This document shows positions 42,018 to 50,698 of a DNA stretch of 64,000 nt, piece after piece. A program made the position numbers and the translations under genes. Position 1 is the stretch's first letter. Each line of letters starts with the position of its first letter. The notes under the pieces are model-generated. The model was not told where the DNA came from and searched no databases. It saw only the letters and a list, made by a program, of their open reading frames with translations. Source of the stretch: HGM04593 sp045647745 (lineage in GTDB: Bacteria; Bacteroidota; Bacteroidia; Bacteroidales; Bacteroidaceae); the NCBI GenBank assembly GCA_045647745.1, contig JAZRMQ010000066.1, forward strand, positions 62,001-126,000, read 5' to 3'.

Positions 42018-43655
42018 CTCCTTCAGAGCTTTAATGGCATCTTCAAAGCCCTGTTCTGCTGATTGTTTCCAAAGTTCAATAGCCCTATCCCTGTTTTTTA
42101 CAACACCCTGACCATAATAGTAGCAGACACCAAGGTCGTACAATGCTGCCGGATGCTCCATTTTGACAGCCTTTTCATACCACGTTACAGCCTGAGCATA
42201 ATCCTGTGATAGGCCAACACCACGATAGAACATCGTACCAAGAAGATACTGCGCATCGGCATCACCCTGCTTTGCAGCTTTTTTACACCATCTGGCGGCC
42301 GTGTTATAATTCTGCTCTACACCATAGCCCATATAATAACAACGTGCAACATTATATTGTGCTAGAGAATCGCCGGCGTCAGCACCTTTTCTATACCACT
42401 TTATCGCCTCTTTGTGATTAGCCTCACCAACCAAGCCAAAAAAGTAGTAATCTCCCACTTTGTTATATGCCGGCACAAAGCCTAGATTAGCAGCCTGCCG
42501 GTATAGTTCTAAAGTTGTATCGGAAGAATGTTCATCCTCGGTAGAATATTCGGCAAGACAATAGATAGCCTCGGCGCAACCAAGATCGGCAGCCTCCTTA
42601 TAGAGCCTCATAGCCTTTTTGTAGTCACAAGTAACACCATCGCCCCAATAATAACAACCGGCGAGCTGACATATAGCTTCGGGGTCACCACTCTTTGCAG
42701 CCTTTCTATACCAGCTTGCTGCCAAATAATGATTTTCTTTTACGCCATCACCCGAATAGTAACAACCTGCCAGAATATATTGAGCATCGGAGTGGCCCTG
42801 CATCGCAGCTTTTTCATACCAATAGGCAGCCTGAACAGAATCTCTTGGCACCCCAATACCATTATAATAACTCTCGGCCAGACTATATTGAGCATCTACA
42901 TTTCCCTGATTTGCCGACTTTAAAAACCATTCAAAAGCACTCTCTTCATCTTGCCAAGTACCGTCGCCATAAGCATAGCACACTGCAAGATTGTATTGAG
43001 CAACATCCAAGCCCTGAGCTGCGGCCTTTTTATACCAATAGTAAGCCTCATCGGAGTTTTGAGTAACACCTATTCCATAGAAAAAACAGTCGCCAACCTC
43101 GTTCCAAGCAACAGGATACCCTTTCTCGGCTGCACTATATAAATAATCGAAAGCCTTTACACTATCAGTTTCAACACCCTCGCCTATTTTATAACAAAGG
43201 CCCAAATTTGTCATTGCCATCACATTTCCCTGTTCGGCAGAGAGTTGATACCACTTGACAGCCTCTTCCATATTCTGTCGCACGCCGTAACCTTTATGAT
43301 AGCAATTACCGATATTGCACTGAGCCACATCATTTCCCTGCGCTGCAGACTTTTTAAAGAGGTCAAGAGCCTTGTCGTAATCCTGCTTAACACCCTTTTC
43401 CGACACATAGCAAGCGCCTAGATTGCACTGAGCCGAAGCATCGCCATTTTTCGCCGCCCTTTTCCACAATTTCACAGCAACAGCATACTCTCCGGCATTA
43501 TAAGCCTCAAGACCTTTAATATAATCTTCACTGCGCAATGTATCGGGCTGTTGCGGAGCACAACCTTCACCAAAGAGCTTAACCGCCTCGGCAGGGGTTG
43601 CTGCAAGCAAAAAAGCGACAAGCAGCACAAACATTCGCACGCAGTGTTCCTTCAT
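42009..43655 (-). CDS. secreted Sel1-repeat protein
   Basis: A 548-residue exported solenoid protein. The signal peptide is MKEHCVRMFVLLVAFLLA with probable cleavage at AEA. Then come about 13-14 consecutive Sel1-like repeats of ~36 residues, each with the form ALELYKKAAEQGDADAQYNLGxCYxxGxGV, for example GNDVAQCNIGNCYHKGYGV and GDADAQYLLGTMFYRGVGL. Repeats near residues 370-410 are shorter and irregular. Sel1 solenoids bind proteins or peptidoglycan partners; no catalytic domain is present. It starts 5 bases downstream of a TPR pseudoprotease gene, so both are probably one unit. The partner and role are unknown. Confidence 0.92.
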   Translation of the reverse strand: MKEHCVRMFVLLVAFLLAATPAEAVKLFGEGCAPQQPDTLRSEDYIKGLEAYNAGEYAVAVKLWKRAAKNGDASAQCNLGACYVSEKGVKQDYDKALDLFKKSAAQGNDVAQCNIGNCYHKGYGVRQNMEEAVKWYQLSAEQGNVMAMTNLGLCYKIGEGVETDSVKAFDYLYSAAEKGYPVAWNEVGDCFFYGIGVTQNSDEAYYWYKKAAAQGLDVAQYNLAVCYAYGDGTWQDEESAFEWFLKSANQGNVDAQYSLAESYYNGIGVPRDSVQAAYWYEKAAMQGHSDAQYILAGCYYSGDGVKENHYLAASWYRKAAKSGDPEAICQLAGCYYWGDGVTCDYKKAMRLYKEAADLGCAEAIYCLAEYSTEDEHSSDTTLELYRQAANLGFVPAYNKVGDYYFFGLVGEANHKEAIKWYRKGADAGDSLAQYNVARCYYMGYGVEQNYNTAARWCKKAAKQGDADAQYLLGTMFYRGVGLSQDYAQAVTWYEKAVKMEHPAALYDLGVCYYYGQGVVKNRDRAIELWKQSAEQGFEDAIKALKELK

Positions 43656-43660
43656 TATTT

Positions 43661-45343
43661 TCAATTATTCAGTTGACCAAGCATCGTTTCCGCATCGGGG
43701 TGACCAAGCTCTAAAGCTTTTTTCAAAGAGACAATGGCTTTGTCCTTCTCACCCGTCTGTATATACAAACGACCAAGCAGATAGTGCACGTCGGGAGCTT
43801 GTGGGGCAATTTGCTCAGCCTCTTGCAACACCCTTATACCCTCGTCAAATAGTTTAACACGATAGCACAACAACCCTTTCTCAATATAATAGCCCACATT
43901 CTGCGGAGCAAGAGAAATTGCCGTGTCAATATCATTGAGCGCCTGACGATACATTTTTGCACTTAACTCGGCCTGCTCGCGCAGATAGTAGAACTCTGCA
44001 CCAAGAGTACCACTCATAATCTCCTCGTAACGATTATAATCAAAAACGGCTGCACGATACTTCTCGGCTGTTGCATTTACAAGAGCGCGTGTCAGGATAT
44101 AAGGGGCATAGGATTTTACCAGTGCTGAGTCGAAACAAGCTATTGCGCTATCGAGCATTGCTATCGACTTTTCGTAGTTATTTGCCTCTCTGTAACACTG
44201 TGACGCCTTTGCAAAGACCTCGGCACTTCGCATATCAGTTGCAGCAAGTGACTCATAGCACTCGGCGGCAGCAAGAAAATTCTTGTGAGAGGCAAGAAGC
44301 TCTGCCTTACCGTTTATAAACAGCGGTTGATTATCGGCAGCAATAGCCTTGTCAACACAAGCCAATACATTTTCCAACGAAAGCATTGGGTGCGATACTG
44401 AATCGCCCGACAAGAGAATTGTGTTTATGGCCTTCGCCTTGCCAAAATACACCTCGGCCGGATTTTCGGCAAGCTTAAAGGCTCTGTCCCAAGATTTTTC
44501 AGCAGCAGAAAAATCACTAAGCATTATCGCCTCATATTCGGCTCTCGACATATACCCCTCGTAACTATCGGGGTAGAGTGCAATAAAGTCCTCTATAACA
44601 TTTTTATACGACACACTATCACCCACAATAGCTTGCATATAAAGACAAGACAACGCATCTTCCTTGCTTTGTGGCAAAGCCGTGCGTATACCCATTGAGG
44701 GATAATACCCCTTACCATAAAGAGGCACAGAGACCTCGAGCATATCAATGACAGATGCACCTATGGCGTAACTGTTTATTGTATCACCGGTGGCAGCCTG
44801 TTGCATCACAGCAACTAATTCTCCATTATTATTAACCAATGGTAAAGAGGCGAAACGCTGCTCCATAGGCTTTGCAAGAGTATAATAGGCACAAGAATAG
44901 ACAGAGTCGACCTTTTCAACGCCGGTTTTTTCTATGAAGCCACCCTTTCCAATGCCGTAGCCAAGCTGAAAGACAACCTCACCCGGCACAACCGGAGCCG
45001 TAGATATTGTCAACGGCTTCAATTTTTTATCGGTTGAAACACGTACCCTGATACAATCAAAGACCTCGTTAACACCGACGATATTTTTCACCGGGCGCAC
45101 AACACCTTTATAATCAATGGTAACAGCACTATCCGCCCCGACAAAAAGCGAATATGCAGCAAGAAGGTCGCCGTTTGCACCGGCAAATACAGCCGTACCA
45201 TTATGCAGCAAAACGCCCTGTTTGTAGGTAACAACGCTTGCAACAGCCTGACGCGCCTTTTCCACACTCTTCGGCAACTTATCGGCAAAGACAGATAAAG
45301 CCGACACGCTAACCGCCAAGAGCAATAATCCCAGCCTCTTCAT
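43661..45343 (-). CDS. exported protein with inactive trypsin-like domain and TPR repeats
   Basis: A 560-residue protein with a signal peptide (MKRLGLLLLAVSVSALSVFA). Residues ~30-215 follow the plan of an HtrA-type trypsin-like domain. The catalytic positions are lost: AAYSLF where TNxHV is expected (histidine to S65) and RFASLPLVNNNGEL where GNSGGPLVN is expected (serine to A165). Only the aspartate (D97) remains. The C-terminal ~330 residues are TPR-like helical repeats; the clearest are at ~440-555 (YRQALNDIDTAISLAPQNVGY, DKAIVSLKKALELGHPDAE). It is probably a periplasmic or surface scaffold rather than a protease. It sits between rlmB and the Sel1-repeat gene. Confidence 0.87.
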   Translation of the reverse strand: MKRLGLLLLAVSVSALSVFADKLPKSVEKARQAVASVVTYKQGVLLHNGTAVFAGANGDLLAAYSLFVGADSAVTIDYKGVVRPVKNIVGVNEVFDCIRVRVSTDKKLKPLTISTAPVVPGEVVFQLGYGIGKGGFIEKTGVEKVDSVYSCAYYTLAKPMEQRFASLPLVNNNGELVAVMQQAATGDTINSYAIGASVIDMLEVSVPLYGKGYYPSMGIRTALPQSKEDALSCLYMQAIVGDSVSYKNVIEDFIALYPDSYEGYMSRAEYEAIMLSDFSAAEKSWDRAFKLAENPAEVYFGKAKAINTILLSGDSVSHPMLSLENVLACVDKAIAADNQPLFINGKAELLASHKNFLAAAECYESLAATDMRSAEVFAKASQCYREANNYEKSIAMLDSAIACFDSALVKSYAPYILTRALVNATAEKYRAAVFDYNRYEEIMSGTLGAEFYYLREQAELSAKMYRQALNDIDTAISLAPQNVGYYIEKGLLCYRVKLFDEGIRVLQEAEQIAPQAPDVHYLLGRLYIQTGEKDKAIVSLKKALELGHPDAETMLGQLNN

Positions 45344-45347
45344 TGCT

Positions 45348-46094
45348 TTAATCGTTCAAATGACGCTGACGTACAGCCTCGTAAAGCACAACACCCGTAG
45401 CCACCGACACATTCAGCGACTCGATATTACCAAACTGAGGAATTGCCACCCAATCATCGCACAAAGCAAGATGCTCTTGTGGAATACCTTTATCCTCGGC
45501 ACCCATCACCACACACACTGGCTCAGTGAAATTTGTTTGTGTGTAATTTATCTTGCCCTTCTCGGTTGCACACACAATGCGTATGCCCGATGCCTTGAGA
45601 TATTTTAAAGTCTCGGTGATATTCTTCTCACGGCACACAGGCAACAGATGCAGAGCACCAGCCGAAGTCTTTACAGCATCGGCATTTACCGTCACACTAT
45701 TGTGCGAAGGAATTATTATCGCATCTACACCGGCACAATCACAAGTTCGGGCAATAGAGCCAAAGTTGCGCACGTCGGTTATACCATCGAGCAAAACAAG
45801 GAAAGGCACTCTACCCTCCTCGTAAATAGTGGGCACAAGAGTATCTACACTTGCATACTCTACAGCCGAAATATAAGCTATCACACCCTGATGGTTCTTG
45901 CGTGTTATGCGATTAAGTTTCTCTACCGGCACACGAACCACCGGTATTGTGCGGCCTCTGAGGGCTGCAAACAATTCACGCGACAACTCGCTCTGCAAGT
46001 CACGCTTTACCAAAATCTTATCAACCTCTTTGCCGGCCTCGATAGCCTCTAACACGGCGCGCACGCCGAATATCATTTCATTTGTGTTTACCAT
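45348..46094 (-). CDS. rlmB: 23S rRNA 2'-O-methyltransferase RlmB (TrmH family group 3)
   Basis: A SPOUT methyltransferase of 248 residues that would methylate the ribose of G2251 in 23S rRNA. An N-terminal L30e-like substrate-binding domain (IFGVRAVLEAIEAGKEVDKIL) precedes the catalytic domain. The SPOUT motifs are LLDGITDVRNFGSIARTCDC, VMGAEDKGIP and IPQFGNIESLNVSVATGVVLYE. RlmB is favoured over the short TrmH-like enzyme at 2455-2991 because of the extra domain and length. It lies 6 bases downstream of recN. Confidence 0.92.
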   Translation of the reverse strand: MVNTNEMIFGVRAVLEAIEAGKEVDKILVKRDLQSELSRELFAALRGRTIPVVRVPVEKLNRITRKNHQGVIAYISAVEYASVDTLVPTIYEEGRVPFLVLLDGITDVRNFGSIARTCDCAGVDAIIIPSHNSVTVNADAVKTSAGALHLLPVCREKNITETLKYLKASGIRIVCATEKGKINYTQTNFTEPVCVVMGAEDKGIPQEHLALCDDWVAIPQFGNIESLNVSVATGVVLYEAVRQRHLND

Positions 46095-46100
46095 ATAATC

Positions 46101-47762
46101 TTATGATTGTGACAACAGTAGATTGGCTGCGTTTATCGCGGCATCAGTGAGCACCTCGCCACTCATCATCTGCGCAATCTCGCGCACCCTATCCTGTTGT
46201 TCAAGTTCTACAATATCTGTTACCGTTCCCTTCTCGGTCTCCTCTTTGTGCACCTTATAGTGACGCGAGCCCAAGGCTGCCACTTGCGGCAAGTGTGTAA
46301 TACTCAACACCTGATGGTTGGCAGAGCCCATCTGCTGCATCATCCTACCCATACGCTCGGCAAGAACGCCGGAGACACCGGTGTCGACCTCGTCAAAAAT
46401 AAGTGTCGGTTGGCTTGTGCTTGATGCCACAAGCGACTTTAACGCAAGCATCACACGAGCCATCTCGCCACCCGATGCAACATCACTGAGCGGTTGCGGA
46501 GCACTGCTGCTGTTTGCAGAGAACAGAAACGTCACCACATCACAGCCAAAAGAGGTAAAGCCATCGGTTACACCAAAATCAACCTCAAAGCGTATCATCG
46601 GCATACCAAGATTTACCAAAAGTGCAACCATCTCCTTTTGCAAATGCTGCGCACTCGCTTTGCGCACCTTTGTAATCTCGGCAGCTGAGGTTGCCAACTC
46701 TTTACCAAGAGCTGCTATACGATGTTCTAAAGCTCGTATATCATCGTCGCCACACACAATTTTATCGAGACGACAGGCAAAATCGGCAGCAAGAGCCAAA
46801 AGCTCGGCAACACCCTCTACACGATGTTTCTTTTGCAAATCATATATCAAAGCCAAACGACGTTCTATAAAATCAAGCCTATCGGGAGAGTACTGCACAC
46901 GCTCGGCACGTTGCTCCATCTCGGCGCAACAATCCTTGAGCTCAATATAGCAATTCTCTAAACGATTGGACAGTTCGCTTGCTGCACCATAATGCGAAGA
47001 GATGCGGGAAAGCGCATTTGCCGACTCGCGTAGTGTCTGCAACAGATTGTTCCCCTCGCCATCAATCCCGGCACAAGCACCATACAACGCACTCTGTATC
47101 TCCTCGGCGTGTGACAGCTCGCGCATCTCCTGTTCAAGCGTCTCGGCCTCACCATCGACAAGTTTTGCGGCCTCAAGTTCATCGAGCTGAAAACGCAACC
47201 ACTCCTCGTCACGTCGGCTGTTCTCGAGCGATTCTTTGAGTTTTTTCAGTTCGCTGTTCAGTGCACGATAATTATCATACAGTTCTTTGTAGCTGTCGAG
47301 CAAAGCCTTGTTTCCTGATAGAGTATCGAGCACACGAAGCTGATAATTCCTATCGCCAAGCAACAGATTTTGATGCTGCGAATGAATATCCATCAGACGA
47401 GCGCCAAGCTCTTTGAGTTGTGTCACCGACACCGGAGTATCATTGACAAATGCTCTGCTGCGCCCCGAAGCAGCTACCTCACGACGCACAATACACTCAC
47501 TGTCATAATCAAGGTCGTTCTCCTCGAACCACCCCTGCATTGCAAAATCAGAAATATCAAAGCAGCCCTCTATCACACAGCGGTCGGCACCCTCGCGTAT
47601 TGATTTTACATCGGAACGCTGACCCAGCAAAACAGAAATTGCACCAAGAAAGACCGATTTTCCGTGACCAGTCTCACCGGTGATGACAGAAAAACCCGCA
47701 GAGAAATCAACCTCCACGCGCTCTATCAGTGCAAAATTACGTATCGATATATGTTTCAGCAT
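46101..47762 (-). CDS. recN: DNA repair protein RecN
   Basis: An SMC-like ATPase for double-strand-break repair. It is 553 residues. Walker A is GETGHGKSVFLGAI (~30-43), with histidine where most RecN have alanine. A coiled-coil region (~150-370) follows, then the ABC signature DVASGGEMARVMLALKSL and Walker B LIFDEVDTGVSG, and the tail VLSITHLPQVAALGSRHY. It lies 8 bases downstream of the coaBC-DUF4835 fusion gene, an adjacency typical of Bacteroidota. Confidence 0.96.
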   Translation of the reverse strand: MLKHISIRNFALIERVEVDFSAGFSVITGETGHGKSVFLGAISVLLGQRSDVKSIREGADRCVIEGCFDISDFAMQGWFEENDLDYDSECIVRREVAASGRSRAFVNDTPVSVTQLKELGARLMDIHSQHQNLLLGDRNYQLRVLDTLSGNKALLDSYKELYDNYRALNSELKKLKESLENSRRDEEWLRFQLDELEAAKLVDGEAETLEQEMRELSHAEEIQSALYGACAGIDGEGNNLLQTLRESANALSRISSHYGAASELSNRLENCYIELKDCCAEMEQRAERVQYSPDRLDFIERRLALIYDLQKKHRVEGVAELLALAADFACRLDKIVCGDDDIRALEHRIAALGKELATSAAEITKVRKASAQHLQKEMVALLVNLGMPMIRFEVDFGVTDGFTSFGCDVVTFLFSANSSSAPQPLSDVASGGEMARVMLALKSLVASSTSQPTLIFDEVDTGVSGVLAERMGRMMQQMGSANHQVLSITHLPQVAALGSRHYKVHKEETEKGTVTDIVELEQQDRVREIAQMMSGEVLTDAAINAANLLLSQS

Positions 47763-47770
47763 TATACCTT

Positions 47771-49855
47771 TCAGTTATTGCTTTTTGTTATTTTTTCCCA
47801 CTCCGAAGATAATGACGGGTTTATATCCGACAGAGTCTCTACCACCGTCTTTTTCTCTTCGGGAGTACATTTTGAATAGATATTTACTATCTCATTCACT
47901 TTATACTCTGTAAACAATCTGGTAAAATAGGCCATAGGACGGTCCTCGTATGCTTTTTTCAAAAGCGCAAAACTCTCTGTTATCGCCTTACGCCCACCAT
48001 CGGCATTCTTGAACATTGTATCCAACCCCAGACGATGATATTTATACATCAGCTTGCGAACAGGCTCCATTGCACCATTCATATAATCGTCGATTATCGA
48101 ATAGCGATTATTGTTGCCACTGCCGGCACGCCACCCTGTATCGCCAAGATTTTGAGCATTGTTTGCTATCGTCAGGGCTTTATTCAAAAACTCGCTGCCG
48201 CCAAGCTCACCCATCGTGTCTAAATCAAGACCGACAATCATATAAACATAAAAGGCAATAACAGCTGTGAGATTGTTATCCAGATTATCCTCGATGAACT
48301 CCAAGCGGTCAAAAGGTTGATACTTAAACTTTATACTCTTATCCTCATATTGAAAGATTGTCGACGAATAGGTTGCTCCGTACACCGGACGCGATGCCTG
48401 CACCATCAAAGAGCAATCGAAAGAGCCATCGTTGGCATAAGAGTTTACCACAAAGGTGAAATTGCAGTTTATACGTTCAACCTCTTCATAGGTATTAGGA
48501 GTCCACTTTCTCTCATTAATAAAGGCTTTCAAGGCCTCTTCGAGTTGCGTAAAGACCTCTGTGTTCGAGCCTTGAACCTTTGTTGCGTTGAGTGTTACAT
48601 TAGCATTCAGCTCCTCGCCCTCGGCACTTGCCGACAAAGGCTGCAGCATAAAAACCAACAACACAAGCAATTTAGACAGATGAGCGACAATATCCTTTGC
48701 CACATCTTTTTTGCTTTTCAATGGAAAATCACTCTTGCCCTTTTTGTCAATGATAGTCACCTTGTTTGTATCACAGGCAAAACCGGCACCTTTATCCTCG
48801 AGCGAGTTGAGCACTATAAAATCGAGATTTTTCTTCTCGAGCTTCAGACGGGCATTCTCCTCAGCGTTATTTGTTTCGAGCGCAAAGCCCACAAGAAGTT
48901 GATTTTCGCCTTTTACAGCGCCCAAAGAGGCTGCAATATCACTATTGGGAGTAAGCTCAATGAACATATCATCGGCTGTACGCTTCATCTTCTCGGGGGC
49001 ACATTGTGCCGGACGATAATCGGCAACAGCAGCCGAAAGCACTGCTACGTCGCAGGAGGGGAAAGCGCTCATCGCAGCATCGTACATCTCCCGAGCCGAT
49101 TCAACATCTACACGTGTTATTGAGGGGTGCTTACACTCCAACGAGACTGGACCTGCGACAAGAGTCACATCGGCACCCTGTGCGGCACACTCCTCGGCAA
49201 TGGCAAAGCCCATCTTGCCAGATGAGTAGTTGCCGATAAAACGTACCGGATCAATTTTCTCATAAGTGGGGCCGGCGGTCACAAGCACTTTCTTGCCCCT
49301 CAACGCCTTATTGCCGAAAAAAAAATCTTTGAGCAGGTCAACAATCACAGCCGGTTCCTCCATACGTCCCTTGCCGCACAAATGACTTGCAAGCTCACCC
49401 GAGGCGGCCTCGACAATATGATTGCCATAGCCCTTCAACACCTCAACATTGCGCTGTGTCGATGGATGCGCATACATATCAAGGTCCATTGCCGGAGCTA
49501 TGAAAACTGGAGCCTTCATCGACAAATAGGTGGTGACAAGCAGATTGTCGGCCACACCATTGGCCATCTTTCCGAGTGTTGAAGCTGTTGCCGGGGCAAT
49601 AACCATCGCATCGGCCCAAAGCCCCAACTCGACGTGACTGTTCCAAGCGCCACTATCGCTCTGGAAGAAATCACACATCACAGGGCGACCCGACAATGTC
49701 GAGAGTGTCAATGGAGTGATAAAGTCCTTTGCAGCCGGAGTCATCACAACCTGCACGGTTGCACCCTCCTTCACAAGCAGACGCACAAGCATCGCAGCCT
49801 TATAAGCTGCAATACTACCTGTAACACCCAGAACTATTTTCTTTCCTTTTAGCAT
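47771..49855 (-). CDS. coaBC: CoaBC fused in frame to an exported DUF4835 (PorD-like) protein
   Basis: One open frame of 694 residues from ATG 49855, which is preceded by GAAGG. Residues 1-~393 are a complete CoaBC: decarboxylase domain (GVTGSIAAYKAAMLVR; PAMDLDMYAHP) and phosphopantothenate-cysteine ligase (VTAGPTYEKIDPVRFIGNYS; SAAVADYRP; GFALETN). They act in coenzyme A synthesis in the cytoplasm. Residues ~396-411 are hydrophobic and end ASA, like a signal peptide. Residues ~412-694 match DUF4835 (LNANVTLNATKVQGSNTEVF; SRPVYGATYSSTIFQYED; DDYMNGAMEPVRKLMYKYHR), an exported family named PorD in some annotations. In relatives these are normally two adjacent genes, coaBC then DUF4835 then recN. 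Here no stop or ATG separates them before the signal-like segment. An assembly error or internal initiation remains possible. Confidence 0.88.
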   Translation of the reverse strand: MLKGKKIVLGVTGSIAAYKAAMLVRLLVKEGATVQVVMTPAAKDFITPLTLSTLSGRPVMCDFFQSDSGAWNSHVELGLWADAMVIAPATASTLGKMANGVADNLLVTTYLSMKAPVFIAPAMDLDMYAHPSTQRNVEVLKGYGNHIVEAASGELASHLCGKGRMEEPAVIVDLLKDFFFGNKALRGKKVLVTAGPTYEKIDPVRFIGNYSSGKMGFAIAEECAAQGADVTLVAGPVSLECKHPSITRVDVESAREMYDAAMSAFPSCDVAVLSAAVADYRPAQCAPEKMKRTADDMFIELTPNSDIAASLGAVKGENQLLVGFALETNNAEENARLKLEKKNLDFIVLNSLEDKGAGFACDTNKVTIIDKKGKSDFPLKSKKDVAKDIVAHLSKLLVLLVFMLQPLSASAEGEELNANVTLNATKVQGSNTEVFTQLEEALKAFINERKWTPNTYEEVERINCNFTFVVNSYANDGSFDCSLMVQASRPVYGATYSSTIFQYEDKSIKFKYQPFDRLEFIEDNLDNNLTAVIAFYVYMIVGLDLDTMGELGGSEFLNKALTIANNAQNLGDTGWRAGSGNNNRYSIIDDYMNGAMEPVRKLMYKYHRLGLDTMFKNADGGRKAITESFALLKKAYEDRPMAYFTRLFTEYKVNEIVNIYSKCTPEEKKTVVETLSDINPSLSSEWEKITKSNN

Positions 49856-49888
49856 TTCGCCTTCTTTTTTCACAATTTCACACAAAAA

Positions 49889-49923
49889 ACAGCTGCCGGC
49901 TGCACTAAACGAGCCGGCACTGT
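49889..49923 (-). terminator. terminator after the dnaN-exonuclease unit
   Basis: On the minus strand, a GC-rich hairpin with stem ACAGTGCCGGCT against AGCCGGCAGCTGT (one bulged base) and a 10-base loop, followed by TTTTTTG. It starts 6 bases after the exonuclease stop and separates it from coaBC. Confidence 0.82.
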
Positions 49924-49928
49924 CTTGT

Positions 49929-50696
49929 TTATTTTTTCATTCCACGCAACTTTATGCGCGTGAGCACCTGCTTTGTATTCAGCGAAAAATCGCCATTCAT
50001 CATCCAACCATAATAACCGGGGTCGCGGTCGAGAACTGCATCCACCGGCATTCCCTTGTATTTACCAAAGTTAAAGAGTTCTCTACCATTGGCATCGTAC
50101 ACAATGCGACCGGCAAAATCGACATTATTGGTAAATGACGACTCTTTGGAGAGAGCTTCAATATCATTTGGCATATCGCTATAATGGTCGAGCTGAGACA
50201 TAAGCACATTATAAGTGGCACGAGTATCGGCAAGCGCACTATGAGCATCCTCAAGATTTTCGCCACAATAGAACTTATAGGCCGCCGACAAAGTGCGTGG
50301 CTCACGTTTGTGATAAAGCACCTGTACATCAATAGCCCTCAAGCGCGATAGGTCAATATCGACCTGAGCACGCAAAAACTCCTCGGCAAGCAGTGGTAAA
50401 TCAAATCGGTTAGAGTTAAAACCGGCAACGTCACACCCCTCAAACTCATTGGCAATTTCACGTGCCACCTCTTTGAACGTGGGACAATCCTTCACATCGG
50501 CATCATAAATGCCGTGCACCGCCGAAGCCACCTCGGGGATATGCATTTCGGGATTAATGCGTTTGGTGTATTCAACCTCTTTGCCATCGGGGAAAACCTT
50601 AATGTAACATATTTCAACGATACGATCTTTTGAAATATCGGTACCCGTTGTCTCTAGGTCAAAGAATATTATAGGCTTTACAAGATTTAGCTTCAT
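49929..50696 (-). CDS. DnaQ-like 3'-5' exonuclease
   Basis: A DEDDh exonuclease of 255 residues. Motif I is IFFDLETTGTD (~10-20), followed by VHGIYDADVKDCPTF, AGFNSNRFDLPLL and the C-terminal HSALADTRATYNVL with the catalytic histidine and aspartate. The last ~75 residues (FNFGKYKGMPVDAVLDRDPGYYGWMM) form a small extra domain common in Bacteroidota homologues. It could act as the polymerase III proofreading subunit or as a separate nuclease. It is 2 bases downstream of dnaN, a tight link that supports a replication role. Confidence 0.9.
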   Translation of the reverse strand: MKLNLVKPIIFFDLETTGTDISKDRIVEICYIKVFPDGKEVEYTKRINPEMHIPEVASAVHGIYDADVKDCPTFKEVAREIANEFEGCDVAGFNSNRFDLPLLAEEFLRAQVDIDLSRLRAIDVQVLYHKREPRTLSAAYKFYCGENLEDAHSALADTRATYNVLMSQLDHYSDMPNDIEALSKESSFTNNVDFAGRIVYDANGRELFNFGKYKGMPVDAVLDRDPGYYGWMMNGDFSLNTKQVLTRIKLRGMKK

Positions 50697-50698
50697 AA

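Noticed and set aside
42206..43142. Plus-strand frames with repeating HxH-like composition opposite the Sel1 gene
   Set aside because: The periodicity mirrors the Sel1 repeats on the coding strand.
42009..43655. Repeat-rich DNA considered as a CRISPR-like array
   Set aside because: The repeats are degenerate, ~108 bases long and translate as Sel1 units; there are no identical short repeats with unique spacers anywhere in the window.
48640..48700. A simple one-base frameshift as explanation of the coaBC fusion
   Set aside because: The fused frame reads sensibly on both sides with no lost residues, and the alternative frames give a poor signal peptide. Sequencing error cannot be excluded, so it is kept as a caveat only.
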